Shown in pieces: positions 8,467 through 16,128 of a stretch of DNA of 17,625 nt. Numbering within the stretch: position 1 is the first letter of the stretch; every line of letters starts with the position of its first letter. Below the pieces are notes generated by a model. That model searched no databases and was not told the DNA's origin. It saw only the letters and a list, made by a program, of their open reading frames with translations. Source of the stretch: Linnemannia hyalina (Eukaryota; Mortierellomycota; Mortierellomycetes; Mortierellales; Mortierellaceae); contig JAHRHY010000048.1 in NCBI GenBank assembly GCA_019671135.1, forward strand, positions 1 through 17,625, in the 5' to 3' direction. Both the position numbers and the translations under genes were made by a program.

Positions 8467-9558
8467 ATGTTGTTGGATATCACGACCTTTGCACATTGTT
8501 ACGGCGGGATTGTTGAAATCGATCTACGTCAGCTCCTCAAACAACAATCGACAATCCGTCACCATCAGGCCTGGATGTCACAGAGGCGGGTCAAGAGGGC
8601 GATCCCTGACATCGATGACGTGGAATGGAACTCGACCTTGGCATATGTCCACGACAGGCACGCAGTCTTCACCTTTTACAGCAACAGCAAGGACTCTCAC
8701 CAACGCACACATCATATCAAAAAGCTGCATGGAATGCTGCCCACTCTGAACTCCATGCAGGCTCGCAAGCCCAACCTGTACCCAACATGCGTGTGCCGAC
8801 GATGCGAGCTCGAGAAGGAGGATAACGATCACGTCTGGAAATGCCCTTCGGCAGCTGAGACCACCACTGAGATCTGGAAGGAGGCCATGGGCAAGATTAA
8901 TGAGTGGGGTGTGCAGGCGACAAACAGCTACAACGCAGCCAGGAAGCGAGAATACAAACGCGCGGTGGACAGAGGTCGTCAGGTACCGAGGCCAGTACCC
9001 ATACACTGGTGGCCCCCTTCGGATGCGGATCATGTACGAAGATTTTCCTCCATCGGTGGAGCTCGAGCCGTGCACAGCGGTAGTCCAGCTCCCGATCGAG
9101 ACGAGAAACCGATGTGGAATGTGTCGGATCTCCTCCGCGGCATCACCCCATTGAGCATGTTGACTGAATGGTCCGCGGTCTTCCGGACCCCAATGTCCAT
9201 CGCTAAGACAGTCCTTCACAAGTTTGTTGGCTACCTGGAGGCGCAGGCCTCGGAGCTGATCTGGAAACCTCGGTGCTCCGAGACGATCGCGTGGGAACAA
9301 AGCCAGGGCATCTCTGCCAAGGACAAGACATCCAAGTACACAGGCCCCCGAGGTGACTGGAGTCAAGGATACGGTTACATCACGCACGATGGTTTCTGTC
9401 CGTGTGGCGCTTCGCTAGCCACACATTGTGAAGAAAGGTGCCCTGGAGCGACCAAGGACCCACGCGCTGCTGACGAGCGGTTGTTGGAGAGTTTGTTAGG
9501 AAGGAGGAGGTTGTCAATGATGGAGAGGATGGGAAGAATCCCCTTCATTCGTATCTAG
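8467..9558 (+). CDS. C-terminal region of a non-LTR retrotransposon (LINE) polyprotein, 5'-truncated
   Basis: An open frame of 363 codons starting at the first ATG after an in-frame TAA at 8422, ending at TAG 9556-9558. The reverse-transcriptase core is not present. What I recognise is a tail type seen after the RT/RNase H of LINEs in Mucoromycota-type fungi: LPTLNSMQARKPNLYP (residues 91-106), then a zinc-knuckle-like C-x2-C-x8-H-x3-C (C110, C113, H122, C126), later DLLRGITPLSML, and SELIWKPRCSETIAWEQ. A second Cys/His cluster, CPCGASLATHCEERC, lies near the C-terminus. The family call is from memory. The AATAAA and poly(A) downstream support a retrotransposed 3' end. The frame is undamaged, so the copy is either young or 5'-truncated on insertion. 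The long opposite-strand frame at 8578-9387 is its shadow. Confidence 0.6.
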   Translation: MLLDITTFAHCYGGIVEIDLRQLLKQQSTIRHHQAWMSQRRVKRAIPDIDDVEWNSTLAYVHDRHAVFTFYSNSKDSHQRTHHIKKLHGMLPTLNSMQARKPNLYPTCVCRRCELEKEDNDHVWKCPSAAETTTEIWKEAMGKINEWGVQATNSYNAARKREYKRAVDRGRQVPRPVPIHWWPPSDADHVRRFSSIGGARAVHSGSPAPDRDEKPMWNVSDLLRGITPLSMLTEWSAVFRTPMSIAKTVLHKFVGYLEAQASELIWKPRCSETIAWEQSQGISAKDKTSKYTGPRGDWSQGYGYITHDGFCPCGASLATHCEERCPGATKDPRAADERLLESLLGRRRLSMMERMGRIPFIRI

Positions 9559-9714
9559 TTTTATTTTCTTCCGTTTAAGCTGTGAAGAGCAGCGACAATT
9601 GTTGCGCAGAGCCAGGTTCTGGACCGGACTGCGACTGGTGGATGGTGCACTGAAGAGTTTGGTCTGTAGTTCCCTTTTACTTCCAAATAACTTCTCTATG
9701 CTGTTTGTCAGAGA

Positions 9715-9752
9715 AATAAAATTGTGTACCCAAAAAAAAAAAAAAAAAAAAA
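9715..9752 (+). promoter_or_regulatory. Polyadenylation signal and poly(A) tail marking the LINE 3' end
   Basis: AATAAA at 9715-9720 is followed 11 bases later by 21 consecutive A (9732-9752). Together they mark the 3' end of a reverse-transcribed polyadenylated RNA that began upstream, presumably the LINE at 8467-9558. Confidence 0.75.
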
Positions 9753-9969
9753 TGTGCTTGCCCACCCCTAGGCCAGCTGCTGATCAGTAGGATAAATCGA
9801 GCGCACGAATAACAACAACAATGAGCAAAAAACGTTTGGAGAGAGGTTATAAATGGAGACGGGAGATTGTTGTTATGATCACCAGTAAAGCAAAGGTCCA
9901 AGATAGGTAAATAATGAATGAGGGTCCATCATTGGCAGCATGCCTATGGGAGGACAAGATGGACAAGCC

Positions 9970-9997
9970 AAAAAAAAAAAAAAAAAAAAAAAAAAAA
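9970..9997 (+). repeat. Run of 28 A
   Basis: A pure A tract 217 bases beyond the LINE poly(A). It may be the tail of a second retro-inserted sequence or a simple homopolymer. No polyadenylation signal precedes it closely. Confidence 0.8.
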
Positions 9998-10078
9998 GAC
10001 CCTGTGTGTTAATAGAGGACACACCCTGTGAAAATCAAAAACGCTTTAATTTTCGTATTACTCCGACAGTCCCTGTGA

Positions 10079-10154
10079 GAATAAGGTCACACAGCCCTGT
10101 GTGAATAGATTAATTCTTTTTTATTTTGTTTTGTTTTTACAGCCTTATTCACAC
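10079..10154. repeat. Nested inverted repeats
   Basis: CACACAG-CC-CTGTGTG at 10088-10103 is a tight palindrome. Flanking it, GAATAAGG (10079-10086) pairs with CCTTATTC (10143-10150), and GTGTGAATA (10099-10107) pairs with TATTCACAC (10146-10154), so alternative folds compete. Confidence 0.6.
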
Positions 10155-10460
10155 TATCGCCCAGCAATGAATCCTGTTCATATTATAGTGTCATAGATAT
10201 GTTTCTTTTCTTTCTGTGAGTCATCTATCTCTTGCATCTCTTAGTCTCTGCATGCAGCCATTTTTTTTGTTGACTTTATTCTATCCTTATGCACTATCTC
10301 ACATACTTTTTCGCCTGAGTATCAGATACTACTACTACTTCAAAAAACACAAAAAAGGCATTGAGAGAGAGAGAGAAAAGAAGGGAAAGCAATGAATATT
10401 GTAATACATACAATCACCTTCATTTCCATAGGTATAGTATGGGACATGTGTGTATTTTCA

Positions 10461-10495
10461 TCTCCCTCCGCGAGCGAAGCCGCGGGTACTTCTAG
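10461..10495 (+). mobile_element. Helitron C, 3' terminus only
   Basis: A third copy of the family 3' end on the plus strand: CTCCGCGAGCGAAGCCGCGG (10466-10485), then 10 bases ending in CTAG (10492-10495), with T at 10496. The upstream sequence does not match Helitrons 1, A or B by eye apart from the terminus, so this is a separate non-autonomous insertion. Its 5' end is undetermined. Confidence 0.8.
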
Positions 10496-10782
10496 TTACA
10501 CGTACATGAAATAAGAGTTTGTTCTTTTTATGCCATAGGACAACGTTCTTGTCTCGTAACTTGTTTCAAGTGAGTGTAATGCTCTAGCGGTAAAAGTATA
10601 TGACTGATATGTTTTAATTCGTTTGAAGAAAAGAGACAACTATTGCCTTTATGGGTGTAATTAAAGTGGGTGCTAGGGTCTTAAGCCAGCGCATAACGCT
10701 GGGGGAGGGGGTGGAGGAACAGATGAACAGAAAGCAGGAAGGGAAAGAAACATGGGCCAATACAGTATGTTTATGCGCCATT

Positions 10783-11724
10783 TCAACAATGCCAGCTGCT
10801 ATCGAGAGCAGCCGGAGGACCCACGTTCTTGTAAGGCGCCAGTTCAAGGCATTCAGCAACGGTCACAAGTTTATACCCTGCAGCCTGAAGCTTCTGGATC
10901 ACGTATGGGAGCAAATCATGTGCTGTCGTGTCCTTGGTTTCATGATTAAGAGCAAGAATAGTGCTTGGTCGATTGACTATAGCTCTATCGTACAATGCTT
11001 TCGATTGGGCAACCGAAGACCCTGTTTAAAGCAATGGCAGGTTAGAGGGAGGGACTTTTACAATGTTTAAACTGCACTCTTTGGCTGGACTAGATTACTC
11101 AAACTCACCAGTACTATCTCCCGAGTCGAAATCCCAGTAGACAACTTTGTTTTCCAATGCACCAGCGACTTCGAGAACCAGATTGTTGTATGCTCCATAT
11201 GGAGGGCGCATGAAAGCTGGGGTGGCACCAGTGATTCTCTTTATCGCTTGCTCCACTGGTGGGGGTAAAAAAAAGTTACTTTAGTATGTAATTGAGGATT
11301 GCTTCGACTGCCCTTATTCAGCATTGCTCATCTCTGGCCTTAACTTACCTAGCGACATTTCATTGTTGATCTGGTCTTTACTCAGCGTAGTTAGATCCGA
11401 ATGGGACCAGGTGTGCGAGGCGATTTGATGACCATTATTATAAGCATTCTTGAGCCTTGCGATGCTGCCTCCACTATAGATGCAGTCGTAGTTATCTCCA
11501 TTCACAAAGAACGTTCCCTTGGCAGTGGCGTTGTCAATGTTTTGACTATGTCGTTCATGTATATGTATGAGCCATCGTCAAAATGTGAGTGCCACGGTGT
11601 TTGGTTTGGTAACAGTGCTCGATTACTTGAGCTAGGGGTGGTGGAATCACATGCGTTTGAAGGAGATGCTGCCAGAAGAAAGTAAGGTAACTGCGATAGC
11701 TAAGGGAATGATACGTGACATCAT
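10783..11724 (-). pseudogene. Polysaccharide (chitin) deacetylase, CE4 family, with frame breaks in exon 1
   Basis: A secreted NodB-domain enzyme family that deacetylates chitin in the cell wall. Minus-strand exons: 11724-11349 (starting MMSRIIPLAIAVTLLSS, signal-peptide-like), 11255-11109 and 11021-10783. Both introns have good GTAAGT or GTGAGT donors and CAG acceptors, and they keep phase. CE4 motifs: FDDG (motif 1, metal Asp), HTWSH (motif 2), RPPYG (motif 3), DFDSGDS (motif 4) and LNHET (motif 5). Exons 2 and 3 are intact to the TGA at 10783-10785. Exon 1 needs about four single-base frame changes between 11535 and 11665 to connect the signal peptide, the VALTF/DDG motif and the KGTFFVNG strand. 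It is therefore a recent pseudogene, unless those are sequence errors. All catalytic motifs survive. Confidence 0.85.
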
Positions 11725-11802
11725 TTGGGGAATAGGTGGGTCTGCTTCGGGATTAAAGAAAAGTTGGAGAATAATGGTAAGATGAACAAGGGGGTACAGA
11801 GT

Positions 11803-11812
11803 CTTATATATG
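11803..11812 (-). promoter_or_regulatory. TATA-like box of the deacetylase gene
   Basis: CATATATAAG read on the minus strand, about 80 bases upstream of the proposed ATG at 11724. A plausible Pol II core promoter position for a short 5' leader. Confidence 0.5.
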
Positions 11813-12184
11813 CTCTGTTGCTGTCTTCAGGATGAGAAGGGGCAACAAGTGGTATATGTTGTGTGATGGAGTGATGATACGGCGTGGCTTGACTCTGATG
11901 ACGGATTCTTGAAAAATCTGAAGGTAATGAGTGTATGCAGGCTTGGTTATGAGAAAGAAGAAATAGAGCAAATCGTACACACACATGGAACGTCAATGAA
12001 GAAAAGGATTGGATGGATCACTAACCTTGCTTGCGGGTGGAGGTGGACGAGGAAGATAAAAGCGAGGCAGGGACCATGGTCATCTTTTATATCATCAAAG
12101 TGAGATGAAAACAAAATTGAGGGATGATATTGAAATGTATATGGGTTGAAGTCAATGGAAGAAAGAGTCTATTTCTTTATTACA

Positions 12185-12230
12185 CAACATCAGAGGGGAT
12201 CATATGCTGAGCACAACCACTCTGATGTTG
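12185..12230. repeat. Perfect 11-bp inverted repeat with a 24-base spacer
   Basis: CAACATCAGAG at 12185-12195 and CTCTGATGTTG at 12220-12230. It could form a hairpin in DNA or RNA. No gene is attached that would explain it. Confidence 0.7.
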
Positions 12231-12742
12231 GCGTTTCCACAGTTGTGGATTTGCCAAAGCACGGTGCCACTTCTTCAATTTAATAAAAAGGGGTAACTAA
12301 AAATAAACCCGTACCGCAGGCGACAATCGCAATCCTCAGAATTATAATTAGCCTTTCAAAATCTCAATCACTCTTTGGGAGGGGAGGGGAAGGGAGGCAT
12401 ATTGATCTACTAGACGCAGATAGTTGATACGCTTAGAAGCATGATGCGATTGCAAAGGGTCCTATAGTTCAAAAAAAAGAGAATCAGGAGATAATTAAAA
12501 GGGGAACATCAGGGACAACTTCAAGGGGTAGCATTAAATAATGGCTTCAAAGGAACAAAACCAAGCGACAACACCATCGGCAATACAGGATAACTTCAAG
12601 GGGAAATACCCAGGTTCAAAATCAAAGGCAGCATCAAAAGTACAACGATTATATAACAACAGCCTGCTCTCCATCTAACCACCTCCCCAACTAACCACCT
12701 TCCCCAGCTAACCACCTCCCCATCTAACCACCTTTTCATCTA

Positions 12743-12854
12743 AAACCACCTCACATCTAAACCACCTCACATCTAAACCACCTCACATCTAAACCACCTC
12801 ACATCTAAACCACCTCACATCTAAACCACCTCACATCTAAACCACCTCACATCT
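12743..12854. repeat. 16-bp tandem array, seven perfect units
   Basis: The unit AAACCACCTCACATCT is repeated seven times without change. On the left it is preceded by decayed relatives of TAACCACCTCCCCATC type from about 12676. There are no spacers, so it is a minisatellite. Confidence 0.92.
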
Positions 12855-13257
12855 AAACCACATCTTCATCGCCTTCTAAGCCACATCATCATCGTCCTGG
12901 ATACCATAGACTTTATCAGAGTTTCCCTCTAATATCTGAAACATCACCAATGCCACCAACCTCTCGATCCTTCTAGCGCCACCAAACATCGACAGGTTCC
13001 ATGCCTGACTAGTGACTAATAGCTGGTTAATTAGACATCACTCTCTCGAAAATACTAGAAGTAACAAGGATCCATCCTGGCTCCCGTAAATATATCAATA
13101 CCCATAGTCTGTACCTAGCTTAGTCTTCGGTTCATAACTCACTTTTATTAAACACAATGTTCCTAGAAAAGTCTCTCGTTCCCTCATCCTCACTTACTGA
13201 AAGATACAGGTTTATATCGTGAGTGCGTATTGAAAGTTTATCCTTTGTATCTCTCAA

Positions 13258-13284
13258 CTAGAATGGTACCCGCGGCTTCGCTCG
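13258..13284 (-). other. Helitron B 3'-terminal hairpin and CTAG end
   Basis: Reverse complement of the hairpin and CTAG end of Helitrons 1 and A, directly comparable with 4097-4126. It lacks a few bases between hairpin and CTAG compared with A. Confidence 0.88.
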
Positions 13285-13989
13285 CGGAGGTGTGAGGCAA
13301 GTGTAAATTGACAAAAAAGTGGTGGTGGTTGATTATTGCAAAGTTTATTTGTGATTGTCAGTTCCTCATTTCTCTCTCGCTTTTCTATTTGATTTTTTTT
13401 TCTGCCTTCACTTTTTTTTTCGTTTTGCCCTCCCTTCCTTATTTTTTGACGTCATATTTCCACAACTCGTGACGGCGTGCCAGGCCTGACTGATCCAAGC
13501 CATGGCCACGGGAAGGAGGTGTGAGACGGGACCCCTGGGAGCCCGAATGCCTATAGTTACACAACTTGGGTCGTATGAATGCCATGAAGTGGCGAACACC
13601 GAGCCAGCCCCCCGCATCCCCAACGCGACCTGTCAGGTGTGATTAGTCGAGATCTCGGGTCAAAGATATTATACAGCAGTCTCCTTTCTGTCCTTTAAAT
13701 GCAATACCATCTTACCATGTAAATGTTGTACAACCTTCTCGTCCGCCTCACTCAGACTTTGTTTGACAAATCGACTCGTTGCCTTGGCGGGCCAAATCCT
13801 GTCCCTGTCGGTTTCCCTCCCTTGCTCAAACCCGCCTTCTTCTCGAGCTGTTATTTCTTGGGTCTTCCCCTATTCGACCGTCGCCCTTGCAACGTACGTG
13901 CCATATCTCCATCCTTTCAAAGTCTTCTATCGCACTTGCAATACCTTTTTTCTTTTTGCTTCCCTCTGTCAATGCATGTCACGGTTCTT

Positions 13990-15630
13990 TGAGCTGGTAC
14001 CAAAGGACGTAAAGGCAATGGCATTGTTGAAGGTCCGGATGGTTGCAAGAAATAGCCCGGAGAAAAAGGTACCACCTCTGAAAGGCTTTGTAATTCATCA
14101 AGGGAAGCTTAATGACCGGCGTTTTGACTCTTAGACAGCAGAGAAGCGTAGATTGGCGATTGTACGTCCAACACACTCCTGCGTTTTCAAAAGAAGTGAT
14201 TAAATCGGGTATCAATAAAAATAAAGGAGGATGTAGAATAGTTGTAGGTAATATCGTAGGAGGCCTTTCAAGTCCAAATTATCATATGGTGTTTGTTACA
14301 TCTCTGCAGATCTTGACGATATCCACCGCGTCCATTAGAGGAGAATGTATATATGATACCAAGCATATAAGACAACCATTGTAACATTTTTTGTTTAACT
14401 ATCCTACTAAACACCAACCTATTCTCCAAACAACAAAGTCTTCTTATTTTTCGCACACCAAACTCTTGAATATGTCCATCTACTATTAACCTGTAACCCT
14501 CACTGCAAGATTCGACAGAGTAGTTCTTGTATGTGATCATCTAAAGCACTTGTATTCCCAACTGTATCTTTGTCGTGAAATACAGGGGAGAGATTACATT
14601 TTAAAAATTCTTGTGCTGTCTATTGCTATTTTATTCTGTGTTCTGTTGCCCACTATGAAGAGATATGCCAGTTATGGAAGTCAACACTCCGTTCCTTGGA
14701 CTTTGGATATTTTTTATATGCCTTTTTATATCCTCTGCACATGAAGGGGCCGCGTAGACGGTTACCTCTATCCAATGTAAAGCACACAATGAGAGCATAC
14801 CACGCTCATCGATCCCATGATCATGTACACTGTGTTGTCCTGATTCTTAACAGCTATTCTATTTCCAAAAACACTTAGATCAGCAGGAGCAACAGGAGCA
14901 ACGGAAGCAGCAAGGATCGTAGAAGGAGTAGGAGCAAGAGATTCTGCAACGATCATGCGCTGTCTGCTCATAAGGCAATCCGGATGAGTTGTAAACAATG
15001 GTGATGGAGTTCTCTGCAAGTATTACATATCATAGCAGAGGACTGAGGAGCACCATGCAATGCGATGGCAATAGCTCGCTCATGTTACCTAAATGGGTCG
15101 GAATGGTTGGCGCCGGGCTGGAACCATGCGTGGGTGCTACAATCATGCGTAACTGGGACAACCTGTGTCAGCGGGCTTTTCTCCTTCAGCAGGTCGTCGT
15201 TGTTGCTTATGTTACCTAAATGGATCATAATAGTAGGCCTTAGGCTGGAAGCATTCTCCCGTTACCAATGCCTCCGCCGCCTGATCGATGACCCATCTTC
15301 ACTCCCTTCACCCTCCCACTCAACCGTTGTCTGACTTGTAGTCTCGAACTGTTGAACCACGTCAGCAATTGCAGCGTAAGCACCCTCGTCTGAAATAGTA
15401 TCAAAGCTTGTTTCGCAGTTATCGCTATTATAAATTAGGAGTTGTGCTGCAAAGAGGCGGCAATCCGAGCAATTGTGGTCTGTTTGCCCTAAAATTACTG
15501 TTTGTTTTCATTTATAGTAGGGGCAGTAACAGCTTGTCGACCTTTGGAGACCGGTTCCACGTCCACGAAGGAGAGACATCGGGGGTGGAAGGGTAGTAAG
15601 AGTGACACGGTGAGAGCGAGTGGAAGGCAT
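13990..15630 (-). pseudogene. RepHel N-terminal remnant in Helitron B
   Basis: The same fragments as in Helitron A, read right to left: MPSTRSHRVTL start at 15630; the acidic stretch, with CAG where A has TAG; MSVVCSHC (about 14806-14783), then a frame change within the GALHW motif; and after the intron acceptor AACGCAG (near 14181) the segment matching ANPRFSVCCLRVK with substitutions. It is interrupted by the 493-bp insertion and by stops (for example TAA after HW near 15265). Not functional. Confidence 0.55.
14260..14752. mobile_element. 493-bp insertion in Helitron B with a 5-bp direct repeat CGTAG
   Basis: Relative to Helitron A, B contains 493 extra bases flanked by CGTAG at 14255-14259 and 14753-14757. 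In A the site reads as a single diverged copy (near 3118-3127). The ends are weakly inverted: GAGGCCTTTCAAGT at the left and, read inward from the right, CGGCCCCTTCATGT, 9 of 14 matching. The sequence is AT-rich and has no coding capacity that I recognise. A transposable element with a 5-bp duplication, or a solo LTR, is possible. A deletion in A between two CGTAG repeats is the alternative. Confidence 0.55.
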
Positions 15631-15647
15631 ACTGGCTACTGACAGAT

Positions 15648-15705
15648 AAAAAAAAAAAAAAAAAAAAAAAAAGAAGGAAAGGAAAGGAAAGGAAAGGAAA
15701 GGAAA
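15648..15705. repeat. Poly(A) and GGAAA microsatellite in Helitron B
   Basis: A run of 25 A followed by GGAAA repeats. It corresponds to the T-run and TTTCC tract at 1660-1709 in Helitron A, upstream of the remnant ATG. Confidence 0.85.
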
Positions 15706-15855
15706 GAAAATATGCTTGTCCGTGAAAGAGAAAGAAAAGCCATCGGCTCTACTTTCTCCATTCTCCATTTTCGCATTTTAACATGCTTACTGCTTACCGG
15801 CAGATCTTCTTACCGGCATGGCTCTCATTCCGCAGTCGCATTTTAACATGCTTAC

Positions 15856-16128
15856 TGGATAGCGTTGCCGAATGTAATGACGGCTAAAGCCTATTATTCG
15901 ACAACGCCAGGGACTCTAGATGTGTGTATCTTTCTTTTATTATTAGCCGTGACTTCCGAAAAAAAAAAAATTGAAAATGAAAAATGAAAACAAAATAAAG
16001 GGGACTCTAGGTGATCTGTTGATCTCTATCTACTTGCTAGAAAAGGGCGGGTCGGGTGGGACATCTAGAGTCCCTGGCGTTGTCGAATAATAGGCTTTAG
16101 CCGTCATTACATTCGGCAACGCTATCCA
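15856..16128. repeat. Fold-back structure with perfect 68-bp inverted arms
   Basis: Arm 15856-15923 is the exact reverse complement of 16061-16128, with a 137-base spacer. The arms contain CCAGGGACTCTAGATGT toward the spacer and GGATAGCGTTGCC at the outer ends. The spacer holds an extra GGGACTCTAG near 15999. Just outside the right arm, 16129-16160 repeats ATTATTC...CCAGGGACTCTA in the same orientation as the left arm. No clear target duplication flanks it. It is either a fold-back MITE or part of the terminal repeat system of the adjacent DIRS-like element. Confidence 0.85.

Larger units (their letters stand above)
9753..10460. other. Non-coding stretch, probably including the body of Helitron C
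   Basis: No convincing gene. It holds a 28-A run at 9970-9997, several CCCTGTG motifs, hairpin-forming sequence at 10079-10154 and short GA repeats near 10362-10380. The 5' end of Helitron C is presumably here or further left, but I could not place it. Confidence 0.5.
11830..13257. other. Intergenic region without a recognisable gene
   Basis: Upstream of the deacetylase and ending at the Helitron B terminus. It contains a short inverted repeat (12185-12230), two copies of AACTTCAAGGGG (about 12518 and 12594) and the 16-bp array at 12743-12854. Only short frames of no character are present. Confidence 0.6.
13258..15856 (-). mobile_element. Helitron B, inverted paralogue of Helitron A
   Basis: The minus-strand copy of the Helitron A sequence. 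Its 3' end is at 13258: CTAG at 13258-13261, then ACCCGCGGCTTCGCTCGCGG-type hairpin sequence on the plus strand, and flanking A at 13257 (T in element orientation). Homology with A runs to about 15850, where it meets the fold-back structure, so its 5' end may be truncated or abut that structure. Compared with A it lacks the 144-bp MITE, the CTT tract and the 18-bp expansion, and it has an additional 493 bp at 14260-14752. Confidence 0.82.

Noticed and set aside
8578..9387. 269-codon minus-strand frame
   Set aside because: It is opposite the LINE-like frame at 8467-9558, which carries recognisable Cys/His motifs. The minus frame shows none and looks like a shadow.
10651..11070. 139-codon plus-strand frame
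   Set aside because: It lies opposite the third exon of the deacetylase, whose splicing and CE4 motifs are convincing.
12743..12854. Possible CRISPR-like array
   Set aside because: The repeats are directly adjacent with no spacers, and the genome appears eukaryotic. It is a minisatellite.
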